From assembly GCA_016717005.1 (NCBI GenBank), contig JADJUF010000007.1:254001-318000 (forward strand): a stretch of DNA of 64,000 bases, given 5' to 3'. The translations under genes were made by a program, and so were the position numbers. The notes beneath the pieces were generated by a model. That model had not been told where the DNA came from. It saw only the letters and a list, made by a program, of their open reading frames with translations, and searched no databases. This DNA is from Myxococcales bacterium. Its GTDB lineage: Bacteria > Myxococcota_A > Polyangia > Haliangiales > Haliangiaceae. Shown piece after piece: positions 39,301 through 45,416 of the stretch. Each line of letters starts with the position of its first letter. The stretch's first letter is position 1.

Positions 39301-41055
39301 GAAGTCGATCGAGGGCAGGCTCGGCAGCGACGGCAGCCCCAGGTTGCCGAACAGATCCTTGAGGCGCCCCAGGTCGACGCCGAACGATCCCAGCTTGGGC
39401 CACTTGAGCCACGGCACCGACAGCCGCGGCAGCGCGCCCAGCTTCAGGCCCGGCAGGTCGAACGACCACGACGTCGGCCACAGCGCGCCGAGGTGGAAGC
39501 CGCCGCCGCCGCCGCCGAGCCGCGGCAAGAGCATGCGGAAGTCGAACGCGAAGAAGCTGCCGAAGTTGCCGCCCAGGTCGAAGCGCAGGAGCCCGCTGGC
39601 CCAGTTGAGGAAGTCGCGGCCGCCGCGCTTGAGGCGATCGAGCAGCCCGTCGAGCAGGTGCCAGGCCTTCTCGCCCAGCGCCTTGAGCTTGCCGACCAGG
39701 TACGCCAGATCGATCTCGGCCACGACGCCGGTGGTCGCGGCCGCGTCGGGCTTGATCGCGACGGCGAGCTTGCCGTCGCCGTAGTAGACGGTCGCGTGCA
39801 CCGGCAGGTCGTCGGCGAGCCCGAGGACGCCGTGGCGCAGCTCAGGCGCGGCGAGCTCGAGGCTGCCGAGCGCGGTGCCGGCGTCGGGCAGCGCCGTGGC
39901 CGCCTTGACCTGATCGTCGGCGAACTGCTCGACCCGCCCGGCCTTGGTCGCGAGGCGGGCCTCGATCGGGCGCAGGCCGGAGGTGCTGCCTTGCCACGCG
40001 CCGCGCACGGCCCGCACCACGTCGATGACGACGAAGCTGCCGGTCTGCGGATCGCCCCAGAGGTGGATCTTGACGTGGCCGGCGCCGGCGCCCGTGAACC
40101 GGCCGGCGGCGCTGGCCAGGAACTCCTGCGCCTTCGGCAACAGCTCGGCGACCTGAGCCCCCGCCGGGCCGGCCAGGATCGTCAGCAGCTTGTCGAGGTC
40201 GACCTTCGCGACCAGCGTCGAGCCGCCCGCGGTGATCGCCAGCGCGAGGTCGGTGCCGACGATCGCCAGCGCCACCGTGACCGACACCTCGGGCGCGATG
40301 CCGAGGCCCGTGGCCACGTCGGCCGGCAAGCGCCCGGCCTCGAGCGTCACGCGCACCAGCTCGTCGCCCGGCGCCGGCGCCGCCTTGAACAGCCCGAGCG
40401 AGGTCGCGGCGACGTCGCCGGTCGCCGGGACCGCCGCCGGATCGAGCGGCTTGCGTTGCACCACCGCTGGCGCCAGCCGGCCGCCGGCGGTGATCTCGCC
40501 GAGCAGCGGCGCGGCCGAGCGGCCAGCCACGACCGCGTCGGCGACACGATCGGCGTGGCGCTCGTGGGGATCGTCGGACGGGCCGAGGCCCTTGTACGAC
40601 ACCACACCCTGCCGCTGCTGCACCACGTGCGCGGCTTCGTGGGCCGCGGTGTGGAGATCGGGGCTCGACGCAAAGCCGACCCGATCGCCGGTCGCGAACG
40701 CGGTCGCGCCGATGCTGCGCGCCGCCTCGCCCGCGCCGCCACCGACCTCGGCGCGAACGTTCGACACGTCGTGGGGTCCGAACGCGTCCTGGATCACATC
40801 GCCGTGCGGCAGCGCCGATGACGCGCCCGCGACGCTCGCCGTCGCGACGGCGCCGGCCTGCTCGGCAGACCAGGTCGACATCGCCTCGCGGTGCCCGTCG
40901 GCGTGCGCCTGCACCGGGCCGATCTCGCCCGCGCCCTGCTCCGCCGACCACGCCGCCATCGCGGCGCGGTGGGCCGCGGTCAGCGCTGGCGCCGCGACCT
41001 CCAACTCAGGGCTGTCGACGGCGGCGCCGTCGCGATGCGTGCGGGTACCCTTCAT
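33334..41055 (-). CDS. Giant modular DUF4157 protein, 2,573 residues
   Basis: An N-terminal DUF4157 domain (about 80-185) carries HEAAH at 139-143 and a second HERHADRVADAV motif at 164-175. Before it the phrase HRxAMxxWSAEQ occurs twice. A long repetitive region follows. A block at about 415-712 recurs at about 932-1232, each with an amphipathic helix, a Gly-rich hinge, Leu/Pro/Phe-rich strands and a closing L-L-D-G motif. A short motif (D-L-x-P-x-E-x-R) recurs about six times up to residue 1,600. A hydrophobic helix pair lies near 1,890. An EF-hand-like loop DTDGDGELSADE lies near 2,320, between Asp/Gly-rich linkers. The last 200 residues form an unknown domain. No signal peptide. Likely an effector or structural cargo; unproven. 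Confidence 0.85.
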   Translation of the reverse strand: MKGTRTHRDGAAVDSPELEVAAPALTAAHRAAMAAWSAEQGAGEIGPVQAHADGHREAMSTWSAEQAGAVATASVAGASSALPHGDVIQDAFGPHDVSNVRAEVGGGAGEAARSIGATAFATGDRVGFASSPDLHTAAHEAAHVVQQRQGVVSYKGLGPSDDPHERHADRVADAVVAGRSAAPLLGEITAGGRLAPAVVQRKPLDPAAVPATGDVAATSLGLFKAAPAPGDELVRVTLEAGRLPADVATGLGIAPEVSVTVALAIVGTDLALAITAGGSTLVAKVDLDKLLTILAGPAGAQVAELLPKAQEFLASAAGRFTGAGAGHVKIHLWGDPQTGSFVVIDVVRAVRGAWQGSTSGLRPIEARLATKAGRVEQFADDQVKAATALPDAGTALGSLELAAPELRHGVLGLADDLPVHATVYYGDGKLAVAIKPDAAATTGVVAEIDLAYLVGKLKALGEKAWHLLDGLLDRLKRGGRDFLNWASGLLRFDLGGNFGSFFAFDFRMLLPRLGGGGGGFHLGALWPTSWSFDLPGLKLGALPRLSVPWLKWPKLGSFGVDLGRLKDLFGNLGLPSLPSLPSIDFDLHFAGLELGLALDLGRLWPDLDWGEGGPSTFGVNLDLSALLELLAKAGGAIASAARWLVRKLRAAGGAVKRWIHLGQDGLIRIFDGQARDPDKTPMLGFSLVRLLDGAQATDLAPVEIRYHGDDADLELGAAVAAGPEAAAEAAKDRPDGAAAPQRPAAPLAEQDGVALPETAITTLGLAPGATGYVAIAGEYPHLIAYAEAKSGHRDGQEALRLSLDVARLAAQIKAKLPPASGRGARAPVPHLGGVKIGDDAALEIRLGEKAADGDKPVPYARAAWRVSKLIGAKDLSALIPDELALEAPGTAGLVRGAFDRPAGLIGDRFAIPAPSVRRDVLAIADGKDDVFLGVYFADQMLALTATGEADKDEGLLGYVNVVKLLEQLKRLGALGERMLDVLGQALGAAVDGARGFAAKAAAVAAKIGRGVMAIVDRVLRIQLPTLKGGGGGGWIGWDLSRLAPNISLSGFSLDGLIPDFEGIALPGLPGLSLSWLPALHNPFAGTSLGKIAWPAVDLKRLLSGIGVDLPALPKFDFEVFGLDGLGLGISLDLAFLDGALGDLFGGQHKLSFQLDLAALLGPFEKAWAWLKRKFGGRIKKDDPTLPHVALGGDGVLRLWDDEAHIGFQLTRLLDGFQPSDVVPVELQFHVTTGGKAGAPTTELASFEYGRVVDGDHKAPATPEAGQVLATRPEGKAQASARFDAPPLVRDHLGAPAGADVVVELLADGDDAVLFAKVTGTDRGMVIRIDRARLAGLAAKIGGQSTTDIDGGVRILWPESKAAHGIVLGFGPKPKPGTKQQDVQPHGHAMWRLHRFFDGLDVGDLVPDEARYDRAEGGFAVGVGLDVSRLPKVADIDVPDSPSWVQAAVGPRAEVHANASEQHLRVALVSAADEPGAPRRGVELDVAEWFLDEAERVVAAKVKQATTAVGNVLRKTQRAGAAIGGDLTERRIGVEARASGLRLQRGKDGDADHLYATFGWSNLVDVVSKGELAGLVPTEFRIATKSMALEVEDLALASDATMPADAKRIGGMHQLFRDTLTTFGLGLDDFLALDLGKSPIQELGDGTHSVNLVGQVFTPKDKPPAGDHAEGIAIADAKQVTLSMGLEALLAQVLPRQRKFASPKKPKPKQGTHMSLGLKRDVAPEQAGDQLGVELGVTSVHEGKKGTRTIEIHAGWTAEKLVTILMNLDDIVGPDATPDSAMGLLTPDVVGGSFANHLFKVAIENRGERVGEEVRVGDLPLLPDILASFVDQHTANETRLWLEVPGASELASQFGKALLAGEYVKLGRAAIDMPGAAYPFAISLSLSLSFLERLAGFIPYVGLAIKIIRGVQGLVTNPKETVENLLYEPELFMHAFENAGEIYDKLKTMSWKDAALIFMSNDASTKQLVYAARLKKRLKAAGVTLPDGQKGGEMPSAEELAWLNKQDPKAIEKAVAVEAKLAELGLLSDDDAAGAPTGTLNVDELTTLEATIEAGFTEYATAKAKADAAPDDAAAQTAKAAAAEKFRKAVAARIAAGAKKQASDREPSQTDPAKLPDGAPAPEGDEALVDLKDLPEPDADQLALAEAMWKDSKEGYDPTHQSYLIQKFGFLSIEQLATLLERGVVTVPTRAGASKALPMFESERPFVQQLFVEMAKQQGWRPKTKDDGTPGATSAELVQAWRQRNQQAADQAKKDARTQARADAAATAAAGGGARTGGGSGGSGGSASAEGDVDESLDDAFWADEREHDDASSGGGATGDGLDTDGDGELSADELKADPAKEPAADGDHDGEHEADGEAAAGGGEATEPVVVDDTRLWQVQRPDALRYVTWDERTATLGPNAAAIAETIAAKLTRTTSTGEVATLDGIDVTIGGEVSGDAGKRIIEFTVVWTATTPSGVLRSIAFAYFYDVSAKDVFASGGGPQVLAAMRRSFALRDDRVVLRDKALVIGPRALEVLEVISTRKLSDGYLVKMHLKAVKVPEGTRIRNAEDRWQTIADGDSFDAELPYVPEAAD

Positions 41056-41066
41056 TGCACCAGCAC

Positions 41067-41072
41067 ATTGTA
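41067..41072 (-). promoter_or_regulatory. Candidate -10 hexamer TACAAT of the giant gene
   Basis: TACAAT on the minus strand is the best -10 match in the window, with 11 nt to the ATG at 41055, giving a leader of a few bases at most. No good -35 is seen. Confidence 0.45.
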
Positions 41073-41080
41073 CGTGCGAT

Positions 41081-41095
41081 GAAGGTTCGACCTTC
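41081..41095. promoter_or_regulatory. Perfect 6-3-6 palindrome, candidate operator
   Basis: GAAGGT-TCG-ACCTTC lies 8 bp upstream of the -10 of the giant DUF4157 gene, within the -10/-35 spacer, a classic repressor position. The cognate regulator is not evident in the window. Confidence 0.4.
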
Positions 41096-41137
41096 CTCGC
41101 GAATGTCGTGAATCTTCTCAGACGCTTGCGTCGGTCC

Positions 41138-41557
41138 TCAATCGCTCGCGCAGACCGAGCCCGGCTCGCACCGCACGGCGCAGCCGTCGCCGTCGCACGA
41201 GAACTCGCAGGTCGCGCCGCTGGCGCAGGTCAGATCGCAGCCGCCGCCGGGGCATTCGATCTCGCACGCCGAGCCGCCGGCGCAGGTCAGGTCACAGCCG
41301 CCCTCTGGGCAGGCCCACTGGCACGCGCCGCCGCTCGGGCAGGTCGCGACCGCGCCGCCGGGCAGATCGCCCTGCGTGGCCACCGCGCCGTCGGCGATCA
41401 CCGTGGCGCCAGCGCCGTCGCCGTCGTCATCGGCGTCGTCGCCGTCCTCGACCTCGGCCGACGACGGGCCCATCGGCTGCGCCGCCGGCGCGTTGGCGAT
41501 ACACGCGGCCTGCGCCGCCACGACCACGGACACCGCGAACAAGGACAAGCTCTTCAT
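41138..41557 (-). CDS. Secreted cysteine-rich repeat protein
   Basis: A 139-residue protein with GGGGAG about 9 nt before its ATG. Signal peptide about 1-18 (MKSLSLFAVSVVVAAQAA), then an acidic Asp/Gly linker (about 35-50). The last 65 residues hold sixteen regularly spaced cysteines in repeated C-x-G-G-x-C-x-x-x-C units (CPEGGCDLTC, CPGGGCDLTC). The pattern suggests a disulfide-rich or metal-binding rod outside the cytoplasm. The residue before the first cysteine is Ala, but the -3 position is Gln, so a lipobox is doubtful. No family is recognised. Confidence 0.7.
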   Translation of the reverse strand: MKSLSLFAVSVVVAAQAACIANAPAAQPMGPSSAEVEDGDDADDDGDGAGATVIADGAVATQGDLPGGAVATCPSGGACQWACPEGGCDLTCAGGSACEIECPGGGCDLTCASGATCEFSCDGDGCAVRCEPGSVCASD

Positions 41558-41652
41558 CGATCGACACTCCCCGGGTGGACGGCCACGATGGTAGAGCCCC
41601 GCCGGGGCGGCCCGGTTGACCGGACGCAGACGTTTGAGACCGCGCCGCCGAA

Positions 41653-42012
<360 letters not shown>

Positions 42013-42022
42013 GAACGCGGTC

Positions 42023-43222
42023 CTAGCTCATCCGACAGTCGGGCTGGAGCCGCCCGGTCTTGGTCAGCACCACCTGCAGGAGCTGCCCGTCGCGCGACCG
42101 CGACGCGCCGGCGGCGGCCAGCAGGTAGAACTTCCACATCTGGTAGAACTTCCGATCGTAGCGATCGGCGATCTCGGGGTAGGTCCGATCGAAGTTGGCC
42201 CACCACGCCATCAGGGTCGGGTCGTAGTTGGCGCCGAGGTTGTGGACGTCCTCGACCACGAACAGGCCCTCGACCGCGCGGGCCAGCTGCGCCAGCGACG
42301 GCGCGACCGCGTCGGGGAAGATGTACTTCTCGATGAACGGCACCGCGTGGCGGACGGTGCGGTTGTTGGCGATCGTGTGGAACATCGCGACGCCGTCGTC
42401 GACCAGGCACCGATCGATCACCTCCATCACCGCGCGGTAGTTCTTGGCCCCGACGTGCTCCATCATGCCGATCGAGACCACGCGATCGAACGTGCCGGTG
42501 ACGTCGCGGTAGTCGCACAGCCGCAGCTCGACCGGCAGGTGCTTCCAGAGCTGGCTGCCGAGCGCCACCTGGTCCTGCGACAGCGTCACGCCGACGACCG
42601 CGCAGCCGTACTTCTCGGCCGCCCAGCTCGCGAACCCACCCCAGCCGCAGCCGAGATCGAGCACGCGCATGCCGGGCTTGAGCCCGACCTTGCGGCACAC
42701 CAGATCGAGCTTGGCCTCCTGGGCCTCGGTCAGCGTCGTCGCGGTCTTCCAGTAGCCGCAGGTGTAGACCATGCGCTCGTCGAGCATGCGCGTGTAGAGG
42801 TCGTTGCCGATGTCGTAGTGAGCCTGGATCGACGCCCGCGCGCGGGCCTTGCTCTGCAGGTTGAGCACCGCGGTCTTGACCGCCAGCGTGCGCATGCGCC
42901 AGCTGCCGGTCAGCTTCTGCTTGAGGTTGGCGCGCAGGACCTTGTCGATCATCACGTCGAGGTGGTCGACCTCCCACCAGTCCTCCATGTACGACTCGCC
43001 CAGGCCGATCGAGGCGTCGCGCAGGAGCCGCTCGTAGAAGCGCGGGTCGTGGATCTGGGGATCGCCCGGGCGGGTGCCGCCGATCTGGAGATCGGCCAGC
43101 TCGAACAGCTCACGCACGACCGCCTCGGCGTCGCGGGCGCGGTCGGGGATCCGCACCGCGGGCAGCACGCGGTCGAACAGCGTGCGGAGGGGGGCGGACC
43201 AGGGGGCGGCGTCGCTAGGCAT
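42023..43222 (-). CDS. cfa: Cyclopropane-fatty-acyl-phospholipid synthase
   Basis: A 399-residue SAM-dependent methyltransferase that adds a methylene bridge to unsaturated acyl chains of membrane phospholipids. The N-terminal region has GLGESYMEDWWEVDHL. SAM binding is by VLDLGCGWGGFA. The CFA hallmarks AHYDIGNDLY, YTCGYW, GVTLSQDQ and VSIGMMEHVG are present, with a C-terminal FYQMWKFYLL helix. Length is close to the 382 residues of E. coli Cfa. An alternative ATG is at 43240; neither start has a strong SD. It is isolated from rpsI by an intrinsic terminator. The stop lies 10 bp from the hexanucleotide repeat. Confidence 0.93.
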   Translation of the reverse strand: MPSDAAPWSAPLRTLFDRVLPAVRIPDRARDAEAVVRELFELADLQIGGTRPGDPQIHDPRFYERLLRDASIGLGESYMEDWWEVDHLDVMIDKVLRANLKQKLTGSWRMRTLAVKTAVLNLQSKARARASIQAHYDIGNDLYTRMLDERMVYTCGYWKTATTLTEAQEAKLDLVCRKVGLKPGMRVLDLGCGWGGFASWAAEKYGCAVVGVTLSQDQVALGSQLWKHLPVELRLCDYRDVTGTFDRVVSIGMMEHVGAKNYRAVMEVIDRCLVDDGVAMFHTIANNRTVRHAVPFIEKYIFPDAVAPSLAQLARAVEGLFVVEDVHNLGANYDPTLMAWWANFDRTYPEIADRYDRKFYQMWKFYLLAAAGASRSRDGQLLQVVLTKTGRLQPDCRMS

Positions 43223-43288
43223 CCCAGGGCTGTCGCACATCTTCGCACCGCGCGACAGGGCCAAATCGGCCCGTCATGCGCGCCCGCC

Positions 43289-43329
43289 GAAAATACGAAC
43301 CGCCCGCGTGCACGAGGTGCACCGGGCGG
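43289..43329 (-). terminator. Rho-independent terminator of rplM-rpsI
   Basis: On the minus strand CCGCCCG(G)TGCAC pairs with GTGCAC-G-CGGGCGG around a CTC loop (43300-43329, one bulge), followed by TTCGTATTTT (43290-43299). It sits 20 nt after the rpsI stop. Confidence 0.8.
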
Positions 43330-43349
43330 CGACTCCTGAGCCAATCGGC

Positions 43350-43751
43350 TCAGCGCTTCGAGAACTGGAAGCGAGCGCGCGCGGCCGCCTGGCCGTACTT
43401 CTTGCGCTCCTTCTTGCGCGGGTCGCGCGTGACGTAGCCGACCGCCTTCAGCTTCGGCCGCAGCTCGCGGTCGATCTTCATCAGCGCCCGGGTGATCCCG
43501 TGGCGGACCGCGCCGGCCTGCGACGAGATCCCGCCGCCGCGGACGGTGGCGTGGATGTCGTACTGGCCGAGCAGGCCGACTTCCTCGAGCGGCTGACGGA
43601 TGACCATCCGCGCGGTGGCGCGCTTGAAGTAGTCGTCATCGACGCGATCGTTGATGTTGAACGTGCCTTCGCCGGCGGTCAGCCAGACGCGAGCCACCGC
43701 AGTCTTGCGGCGGCCGGTGGCGTAAGTCTTCGGGGGAGCAGCAGCGGCCAT
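43350..43751 (-). CDS. rpsI: 30S ribosomal protein S9
   Basis: A 133-residue S9 with the family's YATGRRKTAVARVWL start, MVIRQPLEEV in the middle, the helix GGGISSQAGAVRHGITRAL and the invariant C-terminal tail ending FQFSKR, which reaches the P-site tRNA. GGAG lies 8 nt before the ATG. It is 22 bp behind rplM, the conserved bacterial gene pair. The length matches typical S9. Confidence 0.98.
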   Translation of the reverse strand: MAAAAPPKTYATGRRKTAVARVWLTAGEGTFNINDRVDDDYFKRATARMVIRQPLEEVGLLGQYDIHATVRGGGISSQAGAVRHGITRALMKIDRELRPKLKAVGYVTRDPRKKERKKYGQAAARARFQFSKR

Positions 43752-43773
43752 GTCGATGTCTCCGGAGCGGGGA

Positions 43774-44226
43774 TCAGGCTTCGATCGTCAGCGGGCGGGG
43801 CTGCTGCGCGCTGTGGTCGTGCGCGGCGCCCTTGTAGATCTTCAGCTTCTTGATGATGCGGCGGCCGAGCGGGCCCTTGGGCAGCATGCCCCAGACCGCG
43901 TCGCGGATCGCGCGCGCCGGGTCCTCGGCCAGCACCTGCTTGGCCGTGCGGGTCTTGATACCGCCCGGATACAGCGTGTGCTTGTAGTACATCTTCCCAT
44001 CGAGCTTGTTGCCGGTGAGCTTCGAGCTCCCGGCATTGATCACGATGACGAAGTCGCCCATGTCGACGTTGGGCGAGTAGGTCGGCTTGTGCTTGCCGCG
44101 CAGGACCGACGCGATCTTGGTAGCCGCGCGACCGAGGGTCTGCCCCTCCATGTCGACGACGTACCACTCGCGCTGGGCCTCTCCGGCTTCCTTGGTGAGC
44201 CAAAAGCTCTTCTGGGTCGTGCTCAT
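43774..44226 (-). CDS. rplM: 50S ribosomal protein L13
   Basis: A 150-residue L13; the ATG at 44226 is chosen because the upstream in-frame codons are not part of the family. Conserved blocks include REWYVVDMEGQTLGR, GDFVIVINA, KLTGNKLDGKMYYKHT and AVWGMLPKGPLGR. It is an early assembly protein of the large subunit. A sigma-70-type promoter and a leader hairpin lie upstream. In E. coli, L13 represses its own rplM-rpsI operon, and the hairpin here may serve the same purpose. Confidence 0.98.
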   Translation of the reverse strand: MSTTQKSFWLTKEAGEAQREWYVVDMEGQTLGRAATKIASVLRGKHKPTYSPNVDMGDFVIVINAGSSKLTGNKLDGKMYYKHTLYPGGIKTRTAKQVLAEDPARAIRDAVWGMLPKGPLGRRIIKKLKIYKGAAHDHSAQQPRPLTIEA

Positions 44227-44246
44227 GACGGTTCCGTTCGCGGGCA

Positions 44247-44263
44247 CCGCGGAAGGACCGCGG
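44247..44263 (-). other. Leader hairpin of the rplM transcript
   Basis: CCGCGG (44258-44263) and CCGCGG (44247-44252) flank a 5-nt loop within the predicted 42-nt leader of rplM, ending 20 nt before the ATG. It could be a target for L13 autoregulation. Confidence 0.35.
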
Positions 44264-44274
44264 CGAAGGGGGAT

Positions 44275-44303
44275 CGTCTACAACCTGGGGCGCCCCACGT
44301 CAA
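44275..44303 (-). promoter_or_regulatory. Sigma-70-type promoter of rplM-rpsI
   Basis: TTGACG (minus strand, 44303-44298), a 17-bp spacer and TAGACG (44280-44275). The -35 matches 5 of 6 consensus bases. The predicted transcript start is near 44268. Confidence 0.6.
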
Positions 44304-44361
44304 GGGCTCGCGCACGGTTGGGGCGATCACCACCCGGCGCGCCGCCGTGGTACCACGCTGC

Positions 44362-45216
44362 GTGGCCCAGGTCGGCTTCGTCCTCAAACCCCAGTCCACC
44401 GAGGCCCGCGAGCTGGCGGACGATCTCGCCCGCTGGCTGCTCGGCTGCGGCCACACCCCCGTCCTCCTGGCCGAGGACGGCCTCGACGTCGAGGGGGCGG
44501 TGGTCGTGCCCGAGGACGACCTGCCCGCGGTCGAGCTGGTGTGTACCCTGGGCGGCGACGGCACCATGCTCCGGGCGAGCCGGGTCGTCGGCGACACCGG
44601 GATCCCGGTCCTGGGCGTCAACCTGGGCCAGCTCGGGTTCCTGGCCGGCTTCCTGCCGGACGAGGCCCGGGCGGCCCTGACCGCCGCGCTGGCGGGCAAC
44701 CTGCGGGTCGACGAGCGCAGCCGCCTGACGGTCACGGTGTTCACCGGCGACCAGGTCCTCACCCGCACCGCCCTCAACGACGCGGTCCTGCACCAGGGCG
44801 CCATGGCCCGCATCGTCGACTGCGACGCCTGGATCGACGACGCCTTCGTCGCCAGCTACCGCGCCGACGGCGTGATCGTGTCGACCCCGACCGGCTCGAC
44901 CGCCTACAACATGGCCGCCGGCGGGCCGATCATCATCCCCGGCGCCGCCGGGCTGACCCTGACCCCGATCTGCGCCCACTCGCTGACCAACCGACCGCTG
45001 GTGGTCCCGGCCCACGCGATCATCCGCCTCGAGCCCCGGCCCGAGGCCAAGGACGTCGTGGTCACCGTCGACGGCCAGTGGGCCCACCCGATCGTCCCCG
45101 GCGACCGGGTCGAGATCACCGGCACCGCCCGGCCGCTGCGCATGCTGGCCGGCCCCCAGAGCTACTTCGACGTGATGCGCGACAAGCTCCACTGGGGCCT
45201 CCGCGGCGCCCGGTAG
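44362..45216 (+). CDS. nadK: NAD kinase
   Basis: A 284-residue enzyme that phosphorylates NAD to NADP. The GTG at 44362 gives the usual N-terminus (AQVGFVLKP). The catalytic GGDGTML motif, GVNLGQLGFLAGF, NDAVLHQG, YRADGVIVSTPTGSTAYNMAAGG and PICAHSLTNRPLV are all present at family spacing. An upstream GTG at 44347 is possible but adds only five residues. It is divergent from rplM and lies 200 bp before recN, a gene order seen in many bacteria. Confidence 0.95.
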   Translation: MAQVGFVLKPQSTEARELADDLARWLLGCGHTPVLLAEDGLDVEGAVVVPEDDLPAVELVCTLGGDGTMLRASRVVGDTGIPVLGVNLGQLGFLAGFLPDEARAALTAALAGNLRVDERSRLTVTVFTGDQVLTRTALNDAVLHQGAMARIVDCDAWIDDAFVASYRADGVIVSTPTGSTAYNMAAGGPIIIPGAAGLTLTPICAHSLTNRPLVVPAHAIIRLEPRPEAKDVVVTVDGQWAHPIVPGDRVEITGTARPLRMLAGPQSYFDVMRDKLHWGLRGAR

Positions 45217-45416
45217 CGGCAGCCGCGGGCCGACGGCCACTGACGCGCCGAGCCCGACCGTCGCGAGATCTCCCTGCGGTTGCGCTGGGCGGCGGCGGAC
45301 GCCGCGGTGCGCCGCCGCGCGAGATCACGCCCAGGTCACCAGCGATCCAGCCGCGACCACTCGGTCCGCGACTGAACACTTGCCCAGTGTCAGGGTCGTG
45401 GTGCAGAGTCGTCCTC

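Noticed and set aside
33457..40821. A 2,454-codon open frame on the plus strand opposite the giant DUF4157 gene
   Set aside because: Arg/Leu/Val-rich composition and the lack of domains mark it as an antisense shadow that stays open because the real gene's codons end in G or C.
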